A stretch of 64,000 nucleotides of DNA from Gigantopelta aegis (Eukaryota > Mollusca > Gastropoda > Neomphalida > Peltospiridae), in assembly GCF_016097555.1 (NCBI RefSeq), contig NC_054706.1, positions 59,144,496 through 59,208,495 of the forward strand. The letters run 5' to 3'. Below the pieces are notes generated by a model that saw only the letters and a list, made by a program, of their open reading frames with translations, did not search any database and was not told the DNA's origin. How positions within the stretch are numbered: position 1 is the first letter of the stretch; every line of letters starts with the position of its first letter. The position numbers and the translations under genes were made by a program. This document shows, in pieces, positions 23,573 to 34,190 of this stretch.

Positions 23573-23847
23573 TATGGCTGCTAACGGATGCCTTGTTTGT
23601 GATCATCCAGTTCGTCCACGTCAGGAGGGTTTGCTCTGTGACGGTTGCACACAGGACGTGCAACAGTGGCATGAGTCGAACTAGATATCGCCAGTTAGTA
23701 AATTCACAGGAGCCGTTTAACTGGACATGCATTAGGTGTTCGGTCCAGGAGGACACCATCGGTGCCCCTGCGGCTGAGAGCATCCGACAACTCGACTACT
23801 ATGATGAACTCATGGAAGTCTCTAGAGATGACGTTGCCGAGGTTCAG
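23573..23847 (+). pseudogene. PHD-finger-like first exon, frameshifted
   Basis: From ATG at 23573 one frame gives CLVC ... LLCDGC, the first two zinc pairs. The other frame then gives HRTC and, 24 residues later, WTCIRC, the last two. Together they match the C4HC3 order of a PHD finger. The switch of frame falls at about 23647-23652, between the CDGC and HRTC coding words, so the present copy cannot encode the whole finger. After the frame switch the reading runs to a good donor (CAG|GTAATT at 23848). Confidence 0.7.
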
Positions 23848-24185
23848 GTAATTATAATTTCTTCTCTCAAATGTGTATATATAAATAATTAATTGATGCC
23901 GGACATACTATTTGCCTTATTATATATATAAGTTAATTTTTTAATTATGGCAACGCGCAATAAATCAAATACATTGGATTATATTGGTGTGACGCACTAT
24001 TCATTCGTCCAAAAGACAAATCAAAAGTATAATATATATTCAAGTAATAGTTTGTTTGGCCATTAAATATGTCAACAATATGTGGCAGAATTATTTTTTC
24101 ACGTTTACTGTATTCAGTAATTGTCTCGTATAAACAGACCTACACACAAGGAAATATTAATTAACAAGTAATAAATTTTTTACAG

Positions 24186-24405
24186 GCTACTTACGTAGTT
24201 GAAAATCAATTTCAACTGGAGGCAATACCACCCCGACCTTTTGACATCATAGAGGATTCCGTTGTCGAAGACCGACCACCACCAGCATGTGTTGCTATAC
24301 AAACTGCATCCACTTTTGCAGTAGTTAAAGCAGCAACAATCAGAGGAAAAATTAAACTCTTCGACAGCGACAGGTATTCTTACGTCGAAAGAAACACACT
24401 TTCAG
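24186..24405 (+). pseudogene. second exon of the element gene, start of FLYWCH finger
   Basis: The acceptor TTTTTACAG and donor GTATGA flank a 220-base open exon. Its end reads GKIKLFDSDRYSYVERNTLS, which opens a FLYWCH zinc finger. Confidence 0.7.
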
Positions 24406-24691
24406 GTATGAATTTTATCAGTATCTCATTACTTTATTTTGTTTATATTTATTATTGCTACTATCGTCTTTCGGTGAAAAGTTTTGTAGGTAAATATAAT
24501 TCCGATTCCAATATAATAAAAATGTTATTATTATTATTGTCATTATTAGTAACAATATTTGGGGAAACAACCTGCATAGCAAACATTTAAATGCTAACTA
24601 GTAATTTTTAAAAATAACAATCAGTCAGATGTTCTTTCTACCTTTCTTATTATGTACTTAAAGTAATACTGTTAATTTCGGATAATTTCAG

Positions 24692-25110
24692 ATGGCACCG
24701 TTGTGTGGCATTGTGCGACTAGAAACGCACAGGTCAAGCATTGTCGAGCATCGGTTAGACAGCAGGCTGACCTGTTTGTGGCTGGTGAGCACATGCACTG
24801 CCATGTACGGCAAATAGGAGGCGCAGTGGTTGCGACAATGACTGTAGACATGAAGTTGGCAGCGAAGAGTGATCCCTTCAGATCAGCAGGGAGTATCGTT
24901 GATCAGCTAGTCCAGGAACATTTAGGTCCGGCTCCCTGCCCAGCGCTGCCAACGATCGATCGTCTAGTACACACAGCAAACTACTGTCGCCAGACCAGCC
25001 GGCCGAAGAATCCAACTGACTTGGAATTCGAGTTGAAAATGGATTTCATCCCAGACAACTTCTTAAAAGGTGACAAACAATTAAAACCTTGTTTGTACGT
25101 GAAGCTATAA
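24692..25110 (+). pseudogene. third exon: rest of FLYWCH finger and pre-catalytic linker
   Basis: The acceptor is AATTTCAG, and the first two bases complete the codon left open by the previous exon. VVWHCATRN, HCRASV and HMHCHV supply the W-x-C, C-x-A and H-x-H elements of FLYWCH. The next 90 residues resemble the linker before the MULE transposase domain. A stop follows at 25108-25110, and no DDE motif appears before the right TIR. Confidence 0.7.
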
Positions 25111-25164
25111 GCCCTTAAAATATTTTTTAAATTGCTATTTTTTAACTACTAGTAGTTACTAGTA

Positions 25165-25854
25165 GTAACGTGTGACAACTTCACCAACATAAAAATGCTA
25201 CACTGAGAAAATCCTGGTGATCTCGCCACAGCCTGAACAAGTGAAATAATAAGAAATGTAAAAAATGTTACATTACGTGATGAAACAAACCATAAATGTG
25301 TACTTTACGTGTATTTATTATTATAAACTGTAAACTGTAAACTTAAACAAGAAAAAACAAGATCGACATGGGGCGAGATCGCCAGGCTCCGTTGGAAAAT
25401 CCTGGCGATCTCGCCCCGGCTTGCAAGTGAAATCGTCAGAAATGTAAACTACCAATGTATTACATTTTACAACAAGAAAATCAAAACATGACTACTGCAC
25501 ATGTATTTACTTAATGAAGTAAACATAAAACAGCTTGTAACTAATATTGTTGAGTTATAATGTACTGGCGACTTCGCTAAACAGACATGCAACACGGAAG
25601 TAAATATGGCGATCTCGCCACAGCGTGTCCCAACACAAAACTAGTAGTATACGAGGTATAACCCTGTAGTTTTGGCACAAAAACATGCTGATAATGACAG
25701 TAGATATATACTATAATATATGTTGTAATATATGTCTTCTAGCAAGTCTAATATGTATGATAACTTCGCCTAACGATGAAAATAAGTCCTGGCGAACTCG
25801 CCCGGGGCGACTTCGCCAGGGCGTGATCGACACGGGGCGAGATCGCCATACTTC
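25165..25854 (-). repeat. right terminal inverted repeat of the Mutator-like element
   Basis: Reverse complement of 22329-23024, with about seven GGCGA-NN-TCGCC palindromes at matching positions. The short minus- and plus-strand frames here (for example 25685-25966) mirror the left arm and are not genes. Confidence 0.9.
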
Positions 25855-26039
25855 ATTCAAAACATGTGGCACCATGTTTCGATTGTTTCTCAACCGAAAT
25901 AGTGCAACAAATGGACACACAAACCAAAGATTTAAAAACCTACCTTACTCACTAAATCCTGATTGAAGTACTTGTGTCATTATTAACAAAATAAATCTTC
26001 CAACGACAACTTTCAAAACTTTCCCCCTCATTTTAAATT

Positions 26040-26215
26040 TGCTAAATAGAGAGAAGCAAATCGCCCCGCACATTAAGAAAAGTACTGACTTAATGTGCAC
26101 CCTACACGAAGTAGGTCGATCTCATCCCAGTGTGATTTTCTGCGATCTTTACCTGTGACGAAATCACCTGGGCAAGATCGACTGGTGGTGAGATCACCGG
26201 GCTCCCTCTACACTA
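26040..26215. repeat. degenerate relative of the Mutator-like TIR
   Basis: It holds AATCGCCCCG, GGTCGATCTCATCC, GGGCAAGATCGACTGG and GGTGAGATCACCGGGCTCCC. These resemble the outer TIR words with many changes. It may be the end of an older related insertion. Confidence 0.5.
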
Positions 26216-27202
26216 CCTAAAGTTAACAATTTGGCTAATGCATTTAATTTTTCACTTACCAGTCATGATCATTAAATTTTCCTGGGACAATTTCATGAGA
26301 AATTACTGGCGTTTGTGCTGCTGGGGGTTTTCCCTTGTCTGCCCTCGACTTTGTTACTGTTGCCCTGGACATTTTTGTTACAAAATTTGTTCACAAATCG
26401 TCAAATGTCGAAAATCAAACTGAATTTTTAATTTCAAATATCATTCCAGATCTACCAGGTTGTCATTTAACCTTAAAATTGACATGTTAACATTTGAATA
26501 ACACACATGCTACCATTTAACATATACGTTGAGTTACATGTTGAATAAATGTAATTATTATACACATTTCTTGCACATTTAGCCAAAAATTCCCTTCGGT
26601 TTTGGCTTCGCCGGATGTTATCGTTTCTACGGGTAACCCAATCATCTCGTTCAGGTGTTATTATATGATTTATATAGATTTAAATAAATATTTAGTATTA
26701 AAGTATATTTGGTTAAATAATTAATAATTATTACCATATTTATTGAAAGACATATTTTTCTTTAGAAAACAAATTACTTATGGATCACGTGATCACAATT
26801 TTAGTCGCTTGTTTGGATTTGTTTTTAAGAATTTCGGATTTTAGAGTTTTCGTATACAAATTATTGCATGTTGGATTATTTCAGGTATTTTTATCCATGT
26901 GCTAATTAGTATGTGTTCGCTTATAGTGTTTAATCTAAAATTAGACATGTAATTTATTATTTAAGTTTAGAAACTGCTCGTGTTAAAATGCTACAATGTA
27001 TTGTCGATCGTACCATATTATCGTTACACGTTTTATCATGACATGTTTAATCATCCATGCAGAGAGAAAGACCGAGTACTTTGACAGTAAAAGTGCTAGA
27101 CGGACATCTGGATGGTTATTAGCCCAATTACACTCGGAGACCAAGCTATGTAAATTTTCCGCAATCACTGTCCCATAAAAAAGTCGAAGATTCCTGCTGT
27201 TA

Positions 27203-28534
27203 GGTTGATGAAAGTCACTTTTCGCACCCTTGTTTTGGCTTCATACACAATAAATATATCACATCTTACCGTAATTTCACTTGAAATTCATGTTTTGTAA
27301 AAGGTACAATTTTTTAATCACAAGATTTCCTTTCAACACTTTCAGGTGCATTAGTAATGTTTACCATCAATGTCCCAAACTGCGTTCACCTAACGACAAA
27401 AACACGAATACGATATTTGCGGAAATACTATTCTACATTTTCCAGCTATAATACATGAAACAAAATAAATTGCAATCAAGTAATGTAAAAAATCAACAAT
27501 GTGGACGTAAAACAAATCCATTCTAATAAATAAAAGTGAAACACCCTCCATTAAACAGGAAAGGGTGCGACGTTTCTAACTGCGTTCAGGCACATGCGTT
27601 TTTAAAAAGTATCATACTGTGCATGTGCGGTTCGTCATTTTCCATTTTTAAGGCAACTACATGAAAAAATATATGTTTCTTAATTATGCACAGTTGCCGA
27701 ACACTTAATTTATTAATTTTTTTAAAGGAAAAATTATATTTATCAAGCGTTCTGGTCCAGTCTGCGTTTTATCAACACACTGATAGGCATTATGTTCATA
27801 CCTGCAAATAGTTTATAAAATATCATTTTTTTAATGAATTGATTCGAAATTAACACAATTTATATACTCAAAATTATTTACAACTGTTATGAATGGATTA
27901 TGAATATTATTCACTACAATAGAGGCACAGAAATGTAGCATACCTTTTGCAGATCGAATATAATAATTGAAAAAAATGTCTAACAACAGGGGTCTTAAAA
28001 ATCATAAAAATTAAATTCTTTGGCCTTATTGAGGTCATGTGACACGCACTGAATATTAATTCATCTTTCTCCATTTTAAGTCAATTTCTACGAGTCATGT
28101 GGACCTGATATCAGTAATTTTAAGGAATAAACAAAAACGACTTAGTAAAATTAATGGTTTTAGGGGTTTGTAAAGTTTTGTATTTAGATACTTACTTTTT
28201 TCAACTTTATTGTTTGTAAAAATGTTCCTGAACTGTGAAGAAAAACCTCATAAATGAACGACATGCCGATGACAACAAATCGGATGTTGATTGTGCGAAC
28301 CGTGCACAAGAAAACAAAGAGAACGGAATTTAAAGCATAACACAGTTAGGGACGTTGACGATATATATTATATTTTTATAATTCTGGACAAAATATTAGT
28401 TTTAAGTTTTAAAAGAAGAAATAAATAAAAAGTACCTTTTGTCAAATATATGTATCAAAAAATTACCATTGGATACGTTTTATTTATTGTGTACAAAGCC
28501 AAAACAGGGGTGTGAAAAGTGACTGTCGTCGACC
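27203..28534. mobile_element. 1.3 kb element with about 50 bp inverted ends
   Basis: The left end GGTTGATGAAAGTCACTTTT and onward to TTGGCTTCATACACAATAAA is mirrored on the right by TTTATTGTGTACAAAGCCAA down to GACTGTCGTCGACC. No transposase frame was found inside. The superfamily is not assigned. Confidence 0.65.
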
Positions 28535-28539
28535 GTAAT

Positions 28540-29206
28540 TCCACAACAATCCTATGTTTGATGTTAAATACCTTTACATCGATCATTTTGGAGTTCCTTG
28601 ATAAAAAAAAATCCACATATTAATCACTAATACACACATTACAGAAAGAAACCCGACAGCACCCACATTCAGCTAAGCTTCAGCAAACTGATATTCCAAG
28701 CTCACTGACCTATATGGTGACGTAGTGTCACATGTTCGCCCACTTGGTGATTCTGCCTTCTACGGGCTGTTTCATATGACAATACAAGTGGCCGACAATC
28801 ACCAAAGTGACAGTGAAAGCGAGTGGTATATGATGGAAAACATCAGTTGTACTATAAATGGTTACTTACATGTTTATATGTATTTACTACAATGCACATT
28901 ACTGAATAAAAATCAGACAATTACATCCAACATTTCAGCTGTGCAAATATAATGGATTCTAGTGAAATATTAAAGATCTCTGGAAGATTTGACAGCAAAA
29001 TTTTCACTTTTTTATTTTACATGCAAATAACCAATATGTATGCTTAGAAGACTATTCGATTTTGTGATATAATTATTACTGTTTTAATGCTAAATAGTTT
29101 TGTGCAGAAATTTGATATGCAAATAACAGGATTTATTCTAAAAACCAATATGCAGTTAAGTCATTTCCACTTATTATTTCTATTCAAGTGTTTTCGTTTT
29201 TTTCAG
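28540..29206. other. likely ENKD1 upstream region, nothing recognised
   Basis: No convincing first exon, promoter motif or repeat. A noncoding first exon of ENKD1 must lie somewhere upstream if the acceptor at 29206 is real. Confidence 0.4.
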
Positions 29207-29316
29207 TTTCTGAAGGAAAACAACTTGGTTCATTAATACCAAGAGTCACAATATGCAAGGATTAGTATTGAAGTATGACAACAACAAATATGGTGTGCCC
29301 ACTAGCTACAAAAATG
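29207..29316 (+). CDS. ENKD1: ENKD1 first coding exon (CDS from 29253), tentative
   Basis: A strong acceptor (TTCGTTTTTTTCAG) and a donor (G|GTAATT) bound it. The ATG at 29253 opens 21 codons (MQGLVLKYDNNKYG...) and leaves one base that completes GAT with exon 2. Upstream in frame there is a TGA, so the ATG would be the start. The peptide does not itself match ENKD1 that I can recall, so the call rests on phase and splice sites. Confidence 0.55.
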
Positions 29317-32300
29317 GTAATTATGTACAGATGTTACACAGTTTTATAGCTTTGTGAGATCTGTTGATCTCCATTGTAATAATGTTAAAGCTGCAATCTC
29401 TATATAAAGTTAATTTCTTCCTATGATGCATTGTTAAAAAATACATTTATCTCCTGTGACGTATGTAAAAAAAATAGCACAATATTTCACACGAACCGCC
29501 GTTCTGTTCGCGTGTAGGTTACGCAAAATTAAATTTACGCAAACTGGTTACGTCATGACCTGTAAACATTAAGAAATTAAAACTTGCAAACTTCACGATT
29601 ACAGGACATTTATTCAAGCAGACATACTACTATTATTCCGACAAATGTTTAAGCTGAACTTTAGATGCGTGATGCGCAGCAAATCAGTAAACAACGTTAT
29701 ATTTCAACAGTTGTAATTTGCAGCCAGTCTAAAGTAAATGTTCGGTATAGAGTCGAGCCAAAAGTTTTAAAGAAATGTGCTCAGACCGCTGGGGATGGCT
29801 AAATTATCTGCTGCTATTTTATCTCTAAAGGAATTTATGTAGACATAATATTGGATTGGCTATAATTTTCCATATGTTAAAAACAGTTTTAACATAAACA
29901 GGAATCCAAAAGTGTCCAATTTTTTTTTAAATACTAACATCGCATAATGAGCTTTAAAAAACCACACATTTGGAATGTCACTGTAGTATAGAAGTACCAT
30001 TGATAAAGTGAAAGTAGCGTAACCACCGCAAAACAAAAAAAGGAATCCCTCCAAATGATTATGTATCTATTTCAAAGGCGTAGTGCCCATTACGCACAGT
30101 ACGCATTTCCGTAATGCAAAAACATAATCCAGGAATAGGTCGAGGTTGTATTGAATTGTTCTATAAAATATCCTCTAAAATTGACTCTAAAAAAGATAGA
30201 AAAAAAATGCCTCCAAAAAGGCTCAGAATGCATCTACAGCGGTTCTGAGTTTCAAAATTTTCACAGGGGGAGGCCTCTCAACTCCCCCGGCTCGGGCACG
30301 CCTTTGGCATACGTAATACTAAAAAAATGTCTGTTTACGCCCCTTTATTTTGTTTCAGTACTGGGGCCGATATTCAGTTCTTTTATAATATTGTTAACTT
30401 TAGCAAGCATTAAAGACTTCTTTTTTTTCCCTTTTTTTTTGTAAAATGTTTTCTTTTGTATTTGTTTTAACTTTATGTTTGAGCTAAAAACTATGTATTT
30501 AAAATATAATTTCAACGTAATTTTGAGGTAACCAATCAGGTAACCCACGGGTTACGCAAATATAATTCACGTAACCGAACAATTGGTTACCTAGGTAAAA
30601 ACCACATGAACCCACTTCCGGTTACCTCAGATTTCGAAATATTGTCCCCTGAAAAATGCAATGTTAGTTATGAAGCACTGAGAGCAGAATACAGAACTTG
30701 AATTAGTTTATTTTACAATATAAACAAAATCATCCACAACACTTGTATGTAAGTTACGTCAAAGGAGTTGGTGATAGCTGCTGATACTGATAGCAAAACA
30801 AACAAGTATAGTAAAATCAAGGTTAACAATAACTGTGACCCGACACCCCCTTTTTGGCCATCTGACCAGTACATTTCATATTATTATTATTCTGGCCCGA
30901 TTGGACATCAGAGTTTTTTTAATATATCCAGTTATGTTAGTGAATTTTTTAGTGATAGCTATTGATACAAATTACAACACTATGGTTAATTTAAGTTTGT
31001 GTGATATTACAGATTTTCAATCAAAGGATCATTTACGAGAGAACGTGCGTCGCATGCGGCAGATTCAGAGACTTAGCAAGAAACGAGAACAGGAAGCCCA
31101 TCAGCCAGTGAAGGGTATCTGGAAGTCGGAGAAATACGCCACAGTTGAATCACGAATCAAAGCAGAGATACAGGTACGCCACCATTGAATCACAAATCAA
31201 AGCAGAGATAAGGTATGCCATGGTTGAATCAAGAATCAAAGCAGAGATACAGGTACGCCACGTTTGAATCACGAATCAAAGCAGAGATACAGGTATGCCA
31301 CTTTTGAATCAAGAATCAAAGCAGAGATAGAGGTACACCACGGTTGAATCACGAATCAAAGCAGAAATACAGATACACCATGGTTGAATCACGAACCAAA
31401 GCAGGTATGGGGAGTTGTTGAACAGTTAATTCATTCATTTTGGAGAATGAGCTGATTAGTGTCATAGATTTCAATCCTGTTGTTGCTCGCTCTCATATTT
31501 CACTTTGTATTAAGAAATTGTTTCATTTTGTTTTTCATTTGACAGAAACCTTCAACTCCTCGACCTAGTTCGGCAACATTCCTGAGAGCTCATTCGCGTG
31601 CTGGACCACCCGTGAAAATTGAGTCACGACCATGCACTCCAGACCCCTCTGACAAAACATCCGTCCCACCCGCCTCGACTGCAAACAACGTATGTTAAGA
31701 TTATTGTATTTGACATCGTAATGTTCAGTCAGAGTTTACTATTTCAATTTTGCTAGTCAGCAGCAGATTATAAATATTCACCGATTGTTTAAAACATATA
31801 TATATATAGTCAAAGAATGGTTTTTATTTGAGAGAGAGAGACAGAGAGTGAGAGTGGAGGGAGACCGAGAGAGCGTATTATGGAGAGGGAGGGAGAGAAT
31901 ATGACGGAGAGAGAGACAGACAGATGGACAGATATCTACATATTTATTCATTACTGTTACGTATGTTCCATTGTGAGGAAGTTCATGTTGATGCTAGCTG
32001 CTTGGTCTTCAAGTGATAATATGTTTAATTTCCTTTGATAACTTTGTTATTCTGTTATATTGGCATTTTGTCCTATAAATAAAGGATTTGAAGTGGGATA
32101 TATAGATTATAATTTATTTCCGGTTGAGTATGAATAACTTGTTTTATTTTAGGTGAAGCTGATTCGCCACGATATAGATTTCATCAAAGTGAATGGTCGA
32201 GGTGCCAGGCATGCTACAATTCCACGAGCTCGAAGTATGACGTCCCTGGACGACTTCAAAAAGAAGGAGCTAGAGTCCTACAAGTCTCATGAATTTGGAG

Positions 32301-33448
32301 AGGTTCCAAAATAGTAAGTCATAATTTAAATAACAACAAATCTAAAGTGGAAAACCTACTACACGGAACCAAGAAAAAATACCTGTTTTTAAGGGATATC
32401 TACTTTACAGAGATTATGTTCTGTACTGTTATTTAGCAGGGACAGAAGCATCTGGTTTTGAGGGAATTTTGGTCTACAGAGGGTCTTTTTTTAAGGGGTT
32501 TTGCTGGATATTCCACATATCTGTTTATCAGTAGCAAAGTTCTATGGCATTTGTGATTAATTATTCAAATATAATATTTATTTATTGAAACTTTTTACTT
32601 AATCATTGTTTTTTTGTTTTGTTGTCTAAAATAGCCTTAAATGTCGCAAAAACCAGTGGAAGAAAGAAGAAGAAGAAAGAATTGCCAACACGCCAGACCC
32701 TGCGATGCCTCCCGGACATAAAGTGATGCCTAACTCGGAACGAGAAGACACTCTTGCTCTTCTCAAACAGAGTATGTGGGGTTCTTTGTTTTTAATACTC
32801 TGTTCACTGAAGTCCAAGTTTAGGAATTGAAAAAAGAAACAAAGCTTAACTCGACTGTATGGTTTGTTGGTAATGGTTTCTGTGTTCCAAAAAAAAGGAA
32901 GCGAAAAAAGGAAGAAATTATTTTTGTGTTAATATTCTGATGAAAAGAAATAAGAGACCACTTAAACACTAAGATGAAAGAGTGACTGCAACAAAAACCC
33001 TTGTCCATAGTCTCAGGAAGTTAACTATCTTTGAATTTTATACAGATATTAATATGACCTTAATAGTTAATTAAATTTGGTCTATAATATCGGTATATTT
33101 ATTCATGCCTGAATTCTAGGAATTTTAAGCAAAACATGTTTTGGTATAAAAAAAAGTTTTGGTTCAGAAATTTGTTTTACCGATATATTATTTGACTTTC
33201 ATTTTCATGAAAAGAAAAATTATCAAAAGTTTTTCCATATTGTTGTCATTTTGTATTAATATTATTATTATTATTTTTTTTTTTTTCAAGAACAAAAAGA
33301 ACTGATACACCAGCTAGGAGCGCTACCTTTAAGAAACGACACGTTCAGAATCCGCACATGTAAGCAGGAGCTGGAGACCAAGCTAGCCGAACTGGAAGAA
33401 GCAATTAAAATATTTTCCCGGCCGAAGGTCTTTGTGAAGATAGACTGA
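29253..33448 (+). CDS. ENKD1: enkurin domain-containing protein 1, six exons
   Basis: ENKD1 is a microtubule-binding centrosome and cilium-base protein in animals, acting in ciliogenesis and spindle orientation. Six exons join in phase to 274 residues. The family signature starts with KDHLRENVRRMRQIQ and VKGIWKSEKYATVESRIKA (exon 2), then ATFLRAHSRAGPP (exon 3), VDFIRH-like DIDFIKVNGRGARHA (exon 4), TPDPAMPPGHKVMP (exon 5) and the end EEAIKIFSRPKVFVKID, almost identical to the human C-terminus. The enkurin domain covers roughly residues 175-272. Human ENKD1 is 346 residues; the N-terminal PPDPT-type region was not found, so either the start is shortened here or an exon was missed. An AATAAA at 33811 is a possible poly(A) signal. 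Confidence 0.93.
29320..31012. other. ENKD1: ENKD1 first intron
   Basis: It holds a short palindrome (30526-30592, AGGTAACCAAT facing ATTGGTTACCT) and a remnant of a dispersed repeat with GGGGGAGGCCTCTCAACTCC at about 30180-30330. No exon was found. Confidence 0.5.
31013..31173 (+). CDS. ENKD1: ENKD1 exon 2
   Basis: 161 bases, acceptor ATATTACAG, donor CAG|GTACGC. It encodes KDHLRENVRRMRQIQRLSKK through WKSEKYATVESRIKAEIQ. The last 36 bases and the donor form the first unit of a downstream tandem array. Confidence 0.95.
31138..31406 (+). repeat. 40 bp tandem repeat seeded from the ENKD1 exon 2 end and splice donor
   Basis: Unit 1 (31138-31177) covers the exon's final 36 bases plus GTAC. Five further units of 39 or 40 bases and a partial seventh follow, each with TTGAATCACGAATCAAAGC or a near copy. 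Units 2 to 5 retain donor-like AGGTAC or AGGTAT words. Reading through unit 2 in the exon frame meets TGA after four codons. Confidence 0.93.
31546..31689 (+). CDS. ENKD1: ENKD1 exon 3
   Basis: 48 codons, phase 0 at both ends, acceptor TTTGACAG, donor GTATGT. It includes SSATFLRAHSRAGPPVKIES, matching the FLRAHSR block of ENKD1, then a Pro/Ser-rich stretch. Confidence 0.95.
31795..31930. repeat. TA and GAGA simple repeats in ENKD1 intron
   Basis: ATATATATA is followed by an interrupted purine tract (GAGAGAGAGACAGAGAGTG and on to GAGAGAGACAGACAGATGG). Confidence 0.85.
32153..32313 (+). CDS. ENKD1: ENKD1 exon 4
   Basis: 161 bases, acceptor TTTTATTTTAG, donor GTAAGT. It encodes VKLIRHDIDFIKVNGRGARH and SMTSLDDFKKKELESYKSH, and ends with the first two bases of a Tyr codon. 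Confidence 0.95.
32635..32771 (+). CDS. ENKD1: ENKD1 exon 5, start of enkurin domain
   Basis: 137 bases, acceptor CTAAAATAG, donor A|GTATGT. It encodes LKCRKNQWKKEEEERIANTP then DPAMPPGHKVMP, the conserved proline motif of the enkurin domain. Confidence 0.95.
33291..33448 (+). CDS. ENKD1: ENKD1 terminal coding exon
   Basis: The acceptor is TTTTTTTTCAAG; 158 bases end in TGA at 33446-33448. It encodes KELIHQLGALPLRNDTFRIR, an ELETKLAELEEAIK helix and the terminal FSRPKVFVKID. Confidence 0.96.
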
Positions 33449-33897
33449 AATCGGCTCATAGTAGTGTAGTGTATTTAATTACCATACATTCCTTCGTCTG
33501 TGAAGTTCCAAGGACTCCACACAAATAACATTATGTTTGTGCATTCCTACAAGTATTAGTAGACGATAGAAGATGGCGGACAACTCCTGTGATACTGTGC
33601 TTCAGTGTATATTTAATAATAAGCTCACTGACTCTTATTTATAATTTTATCTATTAGGAGATACAAGTTAAGCCTGATGAGTCAAAGACTTCATAGGTTT
33701 GTCATATCGAGGCAAAAAGTGATGTTACTTCTGCATTGTGGTAGCCCAAATTAAATTTTACATTCCAATAATTTTGTACATACAAAAAACCACATATATA
33801 TATATTGGGGAATAAAACGAAGTTTGAGCTGTTACAAATATTAGAACGATTAGAAAGACATTGAATATACAGACATCGATCAAGTTAAGAAAAAAGT

Positions 33898-34190
33898 TTT
33901 CTCTTTTTACGACACCATGAGAGTACATTGATTCATTATTAATGATCAGCTATTGGATATCAAGCATTTGGTAATTGTGACGCATAAACTTTAGAGGAAA
34001 CCTACAACATTATTTCATTCCTTACTAACCAAAACTATTTAGGAGCCTATATCCACTGAAGGTTCAGGCACGTCGATCCCGATCGCCACCTTTGACTATT
34101 GTTGGTTATATCGATCGGAACCTTCCATTGGTAGCAAGGGATCTTTTATACATGTATGCACCATCCACAGACAGGATAGCACATAACTTT
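33898..34190 (-). repeat. tRNA-derived SINE (subfamily B), interrupted
   Basis: ACACCATGAGAGTACATTGA through GCACCATCCACAGACAGGAT match the family. An unrelated segment (about 34020-34130) sits in the middle, and the tRNA head is missing. Confidence 0.65.

Larger units (their letters stand above)
22329..25854. mobile_element. Mutator-like non-autonomous element with long TIRs
   Basis: 3526 bp bounded by inverted repeats of about 690 bp (22329-23024 and 25165-25854). The direct repeat ATTCAAAA stands immediately outside both ends (22321-22328 and 25855-25862). Long TIRs plus an 8 to 9 bp target duplication fit Mutator-like elements. The TIRs carry many GGCGA-NN-TCGCC palindromes. The interior has a decayed three-exon gene for a PHD-like and FLYWCH zinc-finger protein. 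Many animal MULE transposases start with a FLYWCH finger, and the part after it here (residues PALPTIDRLVHTANYCRQ...) resembles the linker before the MULE catalytic domain. That domain itself is absent. It lies between the C2orf81-like gene and ENKD1. Confidence 0.8.

Noticed and set aside
29253-29316. Possibility that exon 1 of ENKD1 continues further upstream in frame
   Set aside because: An in-frame TGA follows one codon after the acceptor at 29206, so the coding part cannot extend through that splice site.
31800-31930. Regularly spaced GAGAGA words resembling a short repeat array
   Set aside because: Simple purine microsatellite; no spacer-repeat structure of a CRISPR, and the DNA is eukaryotic.
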